A stretch of DNA of 6,460 bases from Hydrogenimonas sp. (GCA_015494675.1 WGAW01000094.1:1-6460); one strand, 5' to 3'; shown: positions 1 to 6,460, numbered from the stretch's first letter. The notes: generated by a model from the letters alone, not told the origin. Translations and numbers: made by a program.

Positions 1-35
1 GCCGGGGAGGGCTTCTGCTCAATTCTGGCGTGCAA
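1..35 (-). CDS. Possible start of a further minus-strand gene (partial, TTG start)
   Basis: On the minus strand a strong Shine-Dalgarno sequence, GGAGG (plus-strand 43-47), lies 7 nt upstream of a TTG codon at 35-33. The frame stays open to the window edge and reads fMet-HARIEQKPSP. This would be the next gene of the minus-strand run, beginning 29 nt after the stop of the M15 peptidase gene. No ATG or GTG occurs in this frame between that stop and the TTG. Only about 11 codons are visible, so no family can be assigned, and the call rests on the ribosome-binding site and spacing alone. The ORF could be spurious. Confidence 0.35.
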   Translation of the reverse strand, partial: MHARIEQKPSP

Positions 36-64
36 TATATAGCCTCCGCTCTTGCGTTGTGCTG

Positions 65-616
65 CTACCAGTACCTAACTCTGCCGGTATCGACATGTAT
101 AAAACCGGATTTCGGGTAGTACCCTACACCGCCGCGCCGGAGCTCTCTTGCCGCAAGACGAAGAGTTTCGAGCCCGATACCCGGAAGATTCACATCGATC
201 GCGCGTCCCTGCATATGGAGACTCCTTTTCGCCACACCCGAAGTTCTTCTTCTCAAAGCGTCATTGGTTTTCGGCGAGCGGTAACCCGATATCACATGAA
301 AAGAGGCATTCGAACCCACGGCGGTTTTAAGATCGTGAAGAAGGTCGAAAAGAGAGGTGTCTATCGGGTGTGTCTCTCCCGTTCTGAAATCTCTTAGGAG
401 ATGGTTGAGCCGAGCGATTTCGTCGTATATGTAGCGCCCCTCCGCCCAATATACGGCATCCGCCTTTTCGGAAGTGTGAATATTGTAGAGTGACACACTT
501 TTTACCGAAACCTCGGTAGAACTTTTTGCAAGAACAATATTCGGGAAAGCCAAAACGGCTGCCGCGGCGGCACTTTTTTTAAGAAAATCCCTTCGATTCA
601 AATCTGTTTTCATCAT
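65..616 (-). CDS. Tat-exported M15/DUF882 murein endopeptidase (YcbK/MepK-like)
   Basis: This 183-residue protein belongs to the M15 (DUF882/YcbK) zinc peptidases of the periplasm. E. coli MepK, the characterised relative, cleaves mDAP-mDAP (3-3) and also D-Ala-mDAP cross-links in peptidoglycan. Residues 1-31 form a twin-arginine signal: NRRDFLKK at 7-14, then an alanine-rich hydrophobic stretch and a likely cleavage site near VLA-KSS. The catalytic domain has the family signatures SGYRS (110-114), SLHMQGRAID (132-141) and FIHVDTG (172-178). These give likely zinc ligands H134, D141 and H174, with D176 next to the last one. The length is normal for the family and the gene looks intact, ending in the usual RYW-like C-terminus. 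Two ATGs lie in tandem (616 and 613). The weak SD AAGAG (618-622) sits only 1 nt from the first and 4 nt from the second, so the second may be the real start. The gene follows the L,D-transpeptidase gene after 69 nt with no evident terminator, so co-transcription is likely. Family and export route are clear; exact bond specificity is inferred. Confidence 0.92.
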   Translation of the reverse strand: MMKTDLNRRDFLKKSAAAAAVLAFPNIVLAKSSTEVSVKSVSLYNIHTSEKADAVYWAEGRYIYDEIARLNHLLRDFRTGETHPIDTSLFDLLHDLKTAVGSNASFHVISGYRSPKTNDALRRRTSGVAKRSLHMQGRAIDVNLPGIGLETLRLAARELRRGGVGYYPKSGFIHVDTGRVRYW

Positions 617-685
617 ACTCTTATAATCGATTCTTTTGAAATAATTTTAACGCAACGCCGAAGGTTTCGCATAGAGCGTTTGTAT

Positions 686-2209
686 TCATTTAAAAAAGGC
701 CGTTTTCGCATGCTTCGGGCCGTCCGTGAAATTGTCGATGTAATTGCGCATCATTCGATCGTACCCGTATATGTCCGGCAGGAAGTGGACTCTCCCTCTC
801 TCATCGGTATACGCCGTCATATAGAGAATATAGACCGGCATCGGTTTTGCGAGCCCTACCTCCCTCTCTCTCTTTTTTATTATCTCTTTCACTATCTCTT
901 TATAGCTCCATCTGCCGCTCTCTTCATCGGCAAAGAGTGCGTGAAAGAGCTCTACAGGCTTCTGCACCCTGATACATCCGGAGCTCATCGTACGCTCTTC
1001 ATACTCAAAAAGATGGCTATCGGGTGTATCATGGATATAGATATCAAGATCGTTCGGAAACATGAATTTTACAAAACCGAGGTAGTTTTCGGGCCCCGGT
1101 TTCTGGATAAATATGAATGGAATATCTCCGCCGTCATAGCGGCTCCAGTCGATGCTTCTCATATCTACAGACTCGTTGCCGTCCATACTTCTGCTAACCG
1201 TTATTCCTAACTTCTCCAGATAGTCGAACCTGCCCGCTTTGAGTTTTGGAAGAATATCCTCCCTAACTACGGTTTCAGGAGCTCTCCAGTAAGGGTTCAA
1301 AACGGCATAACTGAGCAGATCCGAAATCATCGGGGTGGGGCGGTCTTTGCGGCCGACGACCGTTTTCATCTTGAGCGACGGGGAATCTCCCCTGTAAAGG
1401 GTCAGTGTAAATTCGGGAATGTTGGCAACTATGAAATCTTCGCTTCCGCCGGTCAGCCACCTGAGCCTCTCAATATTAAGTTTTATAAGAGAGATTTTTT
1501 GCCCGATCGGAGTGTTTATCGCCGCCAGCGTCTTCGGGCCCACTATTCCGTCGCTTCTAAGAGAGTGACGCCTCTGAAAAAGTTTTACCGCCTCCTCAAG
1601 AGTCTTGTCGAAAAGAGTGTTTGAAAAGTCCGAATCGTTCAGGTCACCGCTTTCAAAAAGTCGTTCTCTGATCAACTTCACAACCGCCGACCTATCCCCC
1701 CTTTTCAGCAGCCGGGAAATCTGCGGCACTCTCTTCCATCCTCCCTCTGCCTCGACTATTTCATATCTTCTCAAAGCATCTTCCAGGCGCCGAAGCAAAA
1801 TATTCTCTCCCTCTTCTAGACCCCTCTTCGCCCTGCCGTCGATATAGATCTGACCACCGTAAATCTTACGCGGATCCAGACACCCGTCTCTTCTGTCGGA
1901 AATATATAGCGAAAATGCACGGTTCAACAGGAGGTTCAACCGAGATTCAAACTTGTCTGAGAGAAGGGATTTCTGAAGCAGTCCGTCTATCCGTTCAAGG
2001 CCGTAGCGCTCTTTTGAACATAAAATAGAAGAGTCCGCCCTTATTGCCGTAAGAAGCGAATAGGCATCTTCCGTAAGTCTGCCCCCCGCTATCCACGAGC
2101 GCTTCGGATCGTCAGAAATCGCTCTGTCCGTAATAGACGGTTGCGCCGCAAATAGGCTCAAAGATACGATAAAAACGGAAAAGATAGAGAGCCTTAACGG
2201 GAGTCTCAT
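686..2209 (-). CDS. ldtD: YcbB/LdtD-type L,D-transpeptidase (YkuD domain, peptidoglycan-binding)
   Basis: This periplasmic enzyme is expected to form 3-3 (mDAP-mDAP) cross-links in peptidoglycan through an active-site cysteine. Numbered from the ATG at 2209 it has 507 residues, compared with about 615 in E. coli LdtD. The order is: a Sec-type signal (R2, R6, a hydrophobic core, then an LFAA-like cleavage region near residue 22); an N-terminal helical scaffold containing CLDPRKIY at about 110-117; a PG_binding_1 domain at about 172-233 (LFQRRHSLRSDGIVGPKTL); and the YkuD catalytic domain at about 258-420. The catalytic motif includes H399, S410-G411-C412 and R414 in SSGCIRV, with C412 as nucleophile. 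The segment VLNPYWRAPETVVREDILPK is typical of the YcbB subfamily. An in-frame TTG at 2233 would extend the protein by 8 residues into cysS, but the ATG at 2209 places the signal peptide at the N-terminus and starts 5 nt after the cysS stop, so I prefer it. Its SD is weak (GGAA near 2218-2221), so translational coupling to cysS is likely. YcbB-type assignment is confident; the symbol is by analogy. Confidence 0.93.
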   Translation of the reverse strand: MRLPLRLSIFSVFIVSLSLFAAQPSITDRAISDDPKRSWIAGGRLTEDAYSLLTAIRADSSILCSKERYGLERIDGLLQKSLLSDKFESRLNLLLNRAFSLYISDRRDGCLDPRKIYGGQIYIDGRAKRGLEEGENILLRRLEDALRRYEIVEAEGGWKRVPQISRLLKRGDRSAVVKLIRERLFESGDLNDSDFSNTLFDKTLEEAVKLFQRRHSLRSDGIVGPKTLAAINTPIGQKISLIKLNIERLRWLTGGSEDFIVANIPEFTLTLYRGDSPSLKMKTVVGRKDRPTPMISDLLSYAVLNPYWRAPETVVREDILPKLKAGRFDYLEKLGITVSRSMDGNESVDMRSIDWSRYDGGDIPFIFIQKPGPENYLGFVKFMFPNDLDIYIHDTPDSHLFEYEERTMSSGCIRVQKPVELFHALFADEESGRWSYKEIVKEIIKKREREVGLAKPMPVYILYMTAYTDERGRVHFLPDIYGYDRMMRNYIDNFTDGPKHAKTAFFK

Positions 2210-2214
2210 TCCGG

Positions 2215-3618
2215 CTATTCCGACTTCTCCCAAACAGTCTTGTCGGGCGTATCCATAAGCTGTATGCCGAGCCGGGCCAGTTCAGATCTTATAGCATCCG
2301 CTTTTTCGAAATCTTTTCTCTTCTTCGCTTCGGCACGTTCGCGCACCAGCTCCTCGATCCTCTCTATCTCCTCTTCGCTCATACCTATGCGGAAATAGTC
2401 GTAAGCATCCTTGCGGCCGATACCGAGAAGCTCTCCGAGCCACTCGATATTTGCGGCGATTTCACGTTTGAAAGCCTTATCTTTCGGATTCGCGTCGAGA
2501 TGTTCGTTGGAGTGCGCCACCATCTCGTCCACGACAGCCAGTGCCGCGGATATGTTTAGATCGTCACTAAGGGCGTCGAGCAGCTCTTTTTGGAAAACGG
2601 AGTCGGCTTCGCCCGCTTTTGTGCCGTAAATCCGCTTTTTGAGTCTGTAGAGTCTGTCGAGCCGCTTTTTGCTCGATAGAAGATCCTCTTCGTTGAAGTT
2701 GAAGTTGGCGCGGTAGTGGGTTCCGAGCAGGTAGAACCTCAATACCTCCCCGTCGTACACCTTCAGGGCATCCTTTATGTAGAAGCTGTTTCCCAGGCTC
2801 TTGCTCATCTTCTCGCCGTCGATATTTACGAATCCGTTGTGCATCCAGTATTTGGCCAGCCTCCTGTGTGTGGCGCAGCGGGTCTGCGCCGCTTCGTTTT
2901 CGTGGTGCGGGAAAAAGAGGTCGGCTCCGCCGCCGTGTATATCTATCTCGTACGGTTCATCCCTGTAGGCGACAAATGCGTCTATCATGGCGGAGCACTC
3001 TATGTGCCACCCCGGACGGCCGCGCCCGAACGGTGAGTCGTAACAGATATCATGCTCCTTGCACGCCTTCCAGAGCGCGAAATCGCGCGGATGGCGTTTA
3101 CCTTCTTCATGTTCGATTCTCGACCGGCTCTCCTCTTCGTCCGCACACCTGTGCGAGAGTGAGCAGTACTCTTTGTCCTTTGTAGTGTCGAACCAGACCG
3201 TTCCGTCGTCTCCTTTATATGCGCATCCGTTTTCGAGCAGCTTGGAAATCATCTCTACGATATGGCCTATGGATTCGGTAGCCTTCGGAGAGATATCGGC
3301 ATCCATGACTCCGAGCGCCTCCATATCTTCGAGATAACGCTCCGTATATCTCTTTGTTATGGTCTCTATCGGTTCTCCGCTTTCGAGTGACCTCTTTATT
3401 ATCTTGTCGTCTATATCGGTTATGTTTCTGGCAAAAAGTACGCGATAACCCAACGCCACGAGGGTACGCCTGAGCAGATCGAAAGCTATAGCGCTTCTGG
3501 CGTGTCCCAGATGCGCATCGTCGTATACCGTAGGGCCGCAGAGATAGATGCGTACCTCGTTGTCGCGCAACGGTTCGAGAGGGAGTTTGCACTTCCGGAC
3601 AGAATCATAAATAAGCAT
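2215..3618 (-). CDS. cysS: Cysteinyl-tRNA synthetase
   Basis: This cytoplasmic class Ia aminoacyl-tRNA synthetase charges tRNA-Cys with cysteine using ATP. Its 467 residues match the usual length (E. coli 461). Visible signatures are CGPTVYDDAHLGHARS (27-42) with the HIGH-type motif HLGH at 36-39, WHIECSAM (204-211), DIHGGGADLFFPHHENE (226-242), and the KMSKS loop KMSKSLGN (270-277). The four zinc ligands correspond to C27, C208, H238 and E242 (C28, C209, H234 and E238 in E. coli). A 5-residue insertion relative to E. coli lies between C208 and H238 (around VAYRDEP, 216-222). The C-terminal helical anticodon-binding part is present (about 305-467), so the enzyme looks complete and functional. 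The ATG at 3618 lies inside the end of murJ (14-nt overlap) and has a good SD. A murJ-cysS neighbour pair is also present in H. pylori (HP0885-HP0886). No T-box or other leader regulation is visible. Confidence 0.98.
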   Translation of the reverse strand: MLIYDSVRKCKLPLEPLRDNEVRIYLCGPTVYDDAHLGHARSAIAFDLLRRTLVALGYRVLFARNITDIDDKIIKRSLESGEPIETITKRYTERYLEDMEALGVMDADISPKATESIGHIVEMISKLLENGCAYKGDDGTVWFDTTKDKEYCSLSHRCADEEESRSRIEHEEGKRHPRDFALWKACKEHDICYDSPFGRGRPGWHIECSAMIDAFVAYRDEPYEIDIHGGGADLFFPHHENEAAQTRCATHRRLAKYWMHNGFVNIDGEKMSKSLGNSFYIKDALKVYDGEVLRFYLLGTHYRANFNFNEEDLLSSKKRLDRLYRLKKRIYGTKAGEADSVFQKELLDALSDDLNISAALAVVDEMVAHSNEHLDANPKDKAFKREIAANIEWLGELLGIGRKDAYDYFRIGMSEEEIERIEELVRERAEAKKRKDFEKADAIRSELARLGIQLMDTPDKTVWEKSE

Positions 3619-5014
3619 CGACTACCACCTTGATACCCCATGCGAAAAGCGCACATACAGTGATGAAAACGAGCGACAGGGGTGCATATTTTGAGCGCAT
3701 TATATCCAAAAAGATATCTCTTCCGATCGCTTTGAGCGTAAAGAAGAGGAGTATCCAACCGCTCAAACTGCTGGCCAGCGCAAGGCCCGGAGCCTCCATG
3801 GGGGCTATTAGAAGCAGAGAAAAGAGAATGTTGAAACCTAACGATTTCGCTGCGATCTTCGCAGCTTCCGCCTGGCGATGGGAGGCGTAGAGCCAGAGAG
3901 AGAAGAGCTTGGCCAGGCCGAAGGGAACGAGTCCGGCAAGATACATCACGAGCACGGCAGAGGTGTTTTGCGTATCGGTTGCGTCAAACTCACCTCTTTC
4001 AAAAAGGAGTTGCACTATCTCATAAGATAGAACGACGCCGACGGCGGTCGCTCCTCCAAGCAGTCCCACCAGCAGCCAAAAAACCCTCTTAGACTCCGCT
4101 TTGGCCTCTTCGATGAGCCCCCTTTTCAGAAGCTTGCTGACGGTCGGAAAGAGTGCGACAGAAGCGGCCGTAGCAAAGAGTGCGAGCGGAAGCTGAAAAA
4201 GGCGGTTGGCGTAGAAAAGGTAGCTTATGGATCCGCTTACAAGAAATGAGGCGAGCCATGTATCGATAAAAGATGATAGCTGCGCCGTCGAGTTTCCCAG
4301 GACCGACGGGAAAAATCTACCGCTGAACCGCTTGAGCTCTTTTTGGCTCTCGTCTCTCTTTTTTCCAAGATAGGCAAACCCTCCGGCAAGCATCCTGCAA
4401 AACCCTTTCCGCCCCGCTATCCATAGATGGATCGCCAGTTGGAGGACTCCGCCTATCAGAACAGAAATGCTCAACGCATAAACAATGGTCTGAGGGTCGT
4501 CACGGCGGAAAAACAGAAGTGCCGTTATCATCGAGATGTTCAAAAGAGCGGTAGAGAAGGCCGTTGTGGCGAAGTGCTCCTTATACTGCAGAAGCGCGGA
4601 CAGAAACGTGACGAGAAAAATGAGATCGAGATAGTAGAAATTTATCGCCACCAGCGGCGCCGCCGCCGCAACCGCTTCGTCGCTGAAACCGAGTGCAATG
4701 ACCTTCGTTATCTCTTCACTGAAGAGGGTGACGAGCAACGAGACGCCCATAAGAAAGAGAAAGAAACGGATCAGTACGGCGACGGCGAAAACGCTTCTGT
4801 TCTTCGATGCTATGAACGAAGGCAAAAAACTCTGTACAAACGCACCCTCGGCGAAGATCCGTCTGAAGAGATTGGGGAGTTTGAACGCTACGAAAAAGAT
4901 GTCCGAATATATATTCGCCCCGAGAACCGATGCGGTGAGCAGGTCGCGGACAAAGCCGAAAATGCGTGAGACCAGAATACCCGCACTGTTTGTGAAAATG
5001 GAGCGAAAACGCAT
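3605..5014 (-). CDS. murJ: Lipid II flippase MurJ (MviN)
   Basis: This MOP-superfamily integral inner-membrane protein flips undecaprenyl-linked lipid II to the periplasmic face, where peptidoglycan is polymerised. It has 469 residues, somewhat shorter than E. coli MurJ (about 510) but with many hydrophobic segments spread along the chain, consistent with the 14-helix fold. The N-terminal family signature is complete: R17-x-F-G, R23-D24, G32, D38, FKLPNLFRR (44-52) and FAEG (54-57). R17, R23, R51/R52 and D38 correspond to functionally important residues of E. coli MurJ (R18, R24, R52, D39). YANRLFQLPL at 268-277 supplies R271, the counterpart of E. coli R270 in the central cavity. FDATDT (343-348) and the following VMYLAGLVPFGLAKL (356-370) are also typical. 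The ATG at 5014 has an AAAAGG SD (5025-5030) 10 nt upstream. It is the first gene of the minus-strand run and overlaps cysS by 14 nt. Confidence 0.97.
   Translation of the reverse strand: MRFRSIFTNSAGILVSRIFGFVRDLLTASVLGANIYSDIFFVAFKLPNLFRRIFAEGAFVQSFLPSFIASKNRSVFAVAVLIRFFLFLMGVSLLVTLFSEEITKVIALGFSDEAVAAAAPLVAINFYYLDLIFLVTFLSALLQYKEHFATTAFSTALLNISMITALLFFRRDDPQTIVYALSISVLIGGVLQLAIHLWIAGRKGFCRMLAGGFAYLGKKRDESQKELKRFSGRFFPSVLGNSTAQLSSFIDTWLASFLVSGSISYLFYANRLFQLPLALFATAASVALFPTVSKLLKRGLIEEAKAESKRVFWLLVGLLGGATAVGVVLSYEIVQLLFERGEFDATDTQNTSAVLVMYLAGLVPFGLAKLFSLWLYASHRQAEAAKIAAKSLGFNILFSLLLIAPMEAPGLALASSLSGWILLFFTLKAIGRDIFLDIMRSKYAPLSLVFITVCALFAWGIKVVVDAYL
3625..3631 (-). promoter_or_regulatory. Ribosome-binding site of cysS, inside the murJ coding end
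   Basis: The minus strand reads AAGGTGG here, one mismatch from the AAGGAGG consensus, 6 nt before the cysS ATG at 3618. Because it lies within the last codons of murJ, ribosomes finishing murJ would pass over it, which fits translational coupling. It supports the start chosen for cysS. Confidence 0.75.
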
Positions 5015-5034
5015 TGAAAAAGAGCCTTTTCCTA

Positions 5035-5063
5035 TTGACCTGTCTATCGATTGATGATATTTT
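5035..5063 (+). promoter_or_regulatory. Candidate sigma-70-type promoter for fapA
   Basis: TTGACC (5035-5040, 5 of 6 to the -35 consensus) is followed after 17 nt by TATTTT (5058-5063), with TG at 5055-5056 giving an extended -10 (TGnTATTTT). The start site would fall near 5070, leaving a leader of about 70 nt before the fapA ATG. An alternative -10 is TAAAAT at 5077-5082 without a well-spaced -35, a form common in Campylobacterota. The choice between them cannot be made from the sequence. Confidence 0.4.
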
Positions 5064-5064
5064 A
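5059..5064 (-). promoter_or_regulatory. Candidate -10 element for the murJ operon
   Basis: The minus strand reads TAAAAT here, one mismatch from TATAAT, about 45 nt upstream of the murJ ATG. No clear -35 hexamer is seen 16-18 nt further upstream, which is common for Campylobacterota promoters. It overlaps the candidate plus-strand -10 element, so if both are used, RNA polymerase would compete for the site. Confidence 0.35.
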
Positions 5065-5127
5065 ACGATAATTAGATAAAATATAGATATTTTTTTACCG
5101 GCAGCATAGACCGGATCATCACTGAGC

Positions 5128-5131
5128 AGGA
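5128..5131 (+). promoter_or_regulatory. Ribosome-binding site of fapA
   Basis: AGGA lies 7 nt upstream of the ATG at 5139, a normal spacing. It supports this ATG as the start of the FapA-family gene, and no other in-frame ATG with a comparable site precedes it. Confidence 0.6.
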
Positions 5132-5138
5132 CAAAAGC

Positions 5139-6460
5139 ATGGGTTTTTTCGACAAGGTATTCGGAAGTGACAAGGACAACAAGCCCGAAAAGAAGGGTAC
5201 GGGAGCCGCCAGTTTCACTCCCGTTGTAGTTACGACCGACGATGTCGCCCAGACTCTGCACGATACGGCTCTCAAGTACAAAATAAACTCCGCCGCACTC
5301 GATATAAGGGTTCTCTCGTTTAAGACCCTTATCAAAATGAACCCGAAAGAGGAGGAGTGGACGGAGGTGGAAGATGGAGAGTGGGAGAAGTTCAACAGAC
5401 CGGAGATTCTCCTAAGCCCCGATTTTCAGGTGAAGCAGAGTTACGAACTCGAGATATTCCGATACAAAGATGAGCCGTGGAAAAGCGACCTGCAACTGCA
5501 TATCGGCTCCAACAAGGAGAAGAACAGAGTAGTCTGCACCGTAAAAGCCGGGTCTATTATAAGAAAAGCCGAAAATCTGAAGTCGAAAATCAAAAACATG
5601 ATTGTCGGGAAGATGCTGCGCTCCCGAATATTGATAGAGCTCTGGGATGTCAATTTCGATAGCGCCATAGACGACCTGACGGCGAAAGCTCTCGTACAGG
5701 ATCAATATATTCTTCCCGAAGATCTCTCTTTCGATATTTGTGTATGTTTCGCTTCGCAAAAGCCCGTCAATGACGAGTTGATTCTACACTATAAAAACAA
5801 AAACGAGGAGGAGCGGGAAGGCGACAGGGTGGATCACTCCAAACGCGGCTTCATACAGGCGGTAGAGAAGGGTGAAACGGTTATAGAGTATATCAAGCCG
5901 CAGCCGGGAAAACCGGGACGCAACTGCCAGGGAATCTATATTCCGGTACCCGAACCTCTCGAAAAGTTCAAACCGGAATTCAGTGTAAGCGAGATGATAG
6001 AGGTAGAAGAGGATGATACCAGAATTCTTTATCGTGCCAAACGCGGGGGATATGTCGTTTTTAAAGATAACACATACGACATCCACGACTCTATGGAGAT
6101 CGACGAGGTAAGCTTCAAAAAGACAGGCTCCATAGATGCCGGAGTAGAGACCGAAGTGAAACTCCACATAAGCGAATCGGATCACATGAAAGATGCGATA
6201 GGAACCGGTGTGGAGGTAGAGGCTACCGAAGTGAAGGTCGAAGGTAACGTGGGAGCTTCCGCGATCGTCAAAGCCGAAGAGGTTTCGATAGGGGGCCAGA
6301 CTCACCAGACAAGTAAAATCTATGCCAAAACTGCTGTAATAAATGTACACAGGGGATATGTAGAGACCACTGAAGATCTGCAGATCACACGCCTTGAAGG
6401 GGGTGTCGCCGAAGCGAAAAAAGCCAAAATTTCGCAGATGATAGGCGGGGAGGTGAAAGC
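5139..6460 (+). CDS. fapA: FapA/DUF342 family protein, 3' end outside the window
   Basis: The frame is open from the ATG at 5139 to the window end, giving 440 residues with the C-terminus missing. Segments visible: a short N-terminal stretch MGFFDKVFG followed by a charged linker (to about 22); a small segment at about 30-66 (VTTDDVAQTL to FKTLIKM) that resembles the N-terminal domain of Jag-type proteins; a mixed alpha/beta region at about 90-250; the DUF342 signature PQPGKPGRNCQGIYIPVP at 254-271; and from about 320 a series of short beta-strand repeats rich in V, G and E (for example VEVEATEVKVEGNVGASAIV, 358-377) that form the polymer-like beta-helix of this family. A C-terminal coiled coil is expected beyond the edge. 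There is no signal peptide or membrane segment, so the protein should be cytoplasmic. In Vibrio vulnificus, FapA is needed for polar flagellum assembly and binds the PTS protein EIIA-Glc; here the role is not established. The gene is divergent from the cell-wall operon and has no neighbouring flagellar gene in the window. Family assignment is confident; the flagellar function is by homology. Confidence 0.87.
   Translation, partial: MGFFDKVFGSDKDNKPEKKGTGAASFTPVVVTTDDVAQTLHDTALKYKINSAALDIRVLSFKTLIKMNPKEEEWTEVEDGEWEKFNRPEILLSPDFQVKQSYELEIFRYKDEPWKSDLQLHIGSNKEKNRVVCTVKAGSIIRKAENLKSKIKNMIVGKMLRSRILIELWDVNFDSAIDDLTAKALVQDQYILPEDLSFDICVCFASQKPVNDELILHYKNKNEEEREGDRVDHSKRGFIQAVEKGETVIEYIKPQPGKPGRNCQGIYIPVPEPLEKFKPEFSVSEMIEVEEDDTRILYRAKRGGYVVFKDNTYDIHDSMEIDEVSFKKTGSIDAGVETEVKLHISESDHMKDAIGTGVEVEATEVKVEGNVGASAIVKAEEVSIGGQTHQTSKIYAKTAVINVHRGYVETTEDLQITRLEGGVAEAKKAKISQMIGGEVK

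Larger units (their letters stand above)
5015..5138. promoter_or_regulatory. Divergent intergenic region between murJ and fapA
   Basis: This 124-nt stretch separates the divergent murJ and fapA starts. Its core (about 5050-5097) is strongly AT-rich, unlike the flanking coding DNA, and ends in a run of T residues at 5090-5096. It is the only place in the window where promoters for the two transcription units would be expected. I see no long inverted repeat that would indicate an operator and no riboswitch-like structure. The individual promoter elements are listed separately and are less certain than the role of the region as a whole. Confidence 0.7.

Noticed and set aside
617..632. GATTATAAG resembling a -10 element just upstream of the M15 gene
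   Set aside because: It lies only about 4 nt before the first ATG and overlaps the ribosome-binding site, so it could only give a leaderless transcript. No convincing -35 is present.
649..680. Possible terminator hairpin (AACGC ... GCGTT) between ldtD and the M15 gene
   Set aside because: The arms are only 5 bp, the inner pairing is imperfect and no U-tract follows on the minus strand.
680..1210. Plus-strand open frame of 176 codons antisense to the L,D-transpeptidase gene
   Set aside because: The minus-strand gene shows complete family motifs across this region. The plus-strand translation has no recognisable domain and no ribosome-binding site, so it is a shadow frame.
4427..4969. Plus-strand open frame of 180 codons antisense to murJ
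   Set aside because: The product is extremely rich in charged residues, as expected from the complement of a membrane-protein gene, and the MurJ signature motifs lie on the other strand.
5098..5114. Paired CCGG motifs upstream of fapA as an operator or hairpin
   Set aside because: The stem would be only 4 bp around a 9-nt loop, and CCGG is self-complementary, so chance is a sufficient explanation.
5015..5138. Sigma-54 or sigma-28 flagellar promoter for fapA
   Set aside because: No GG-N10-GC motif with the sigma-54 consensus is present. A CGATAA at 5066-5071 resembles a sigma-28 -10 but has no matching -35 at the right distance.
5072..6350. Minus-strand open frames opposite the fapA gene (near 5072-5395, 5412-5759 and 5784-6350)
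   Set aside because: They are fragmented and rich in Phe, Tyr and Leu, typical of antisense translation. The plus-strand frame is continuous over 440 codons with DUF342 motifs.

Overview
The window most likely comes from a member of the Campylobacterota (formerly Epsilonproteobacteria) with roughly balanced GC content, perhaps a Sulfurovum-, Nitratifractor- or Hydrogenimonas-like lineage. This rests on the murJ-cysS gene pair, which is also adjacent in Helicobacter pylori, on frequent ATA and AGA codons, and on AT-rich intergenic DNA with TAAAAT-type -10 elements. The lineage is inferred from the sequence alone and no database search was made.

Positions 1-5014 are a tightly packed minus-strand gene run, read from right to left. 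It encodes the lipid II flippase MurJ (5014-3605), cysteinyl-tRNA synthetase CysS (3618-2215, overlapping murJ by 14 nt), a YcbB/LdtD-type L,D-transpeptidase (2209-686, starting 5 nt after the cysS stop), and a Tat-signal M15/DUF882 murein endopeptidase of the YcbK/MepK type (616-65). A possible further gene with a TTG start begins at 35 and runs off the left edge. Except for CysS, the recognised products act on peptidoglycan: precursor flipping, 3-3 cross-linking, and a hydrolase whose E. coli relative cleaves such cross-links.

Positions 5015-5138 are a 124-nt AT-rich divergent intergenic region that probably carries promoters for both directions. From 5139 a plus-strand gene runs off the right edge. 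Its 440 visible residues form the N-terminal region and most of the beta-helical core of a FapA/DUF342 protein.

The window looks like ordinary chromosomal backbone. I saw no mobile element, CRISPR array, tRNA or rRNA, and no gene that needs a new system to explain it. The point most worth following up is the adjacent L,D-transpeptidase and MepK-like hydrolase, placed downstream of murJ-cysS and opposite a FapA-family gene.
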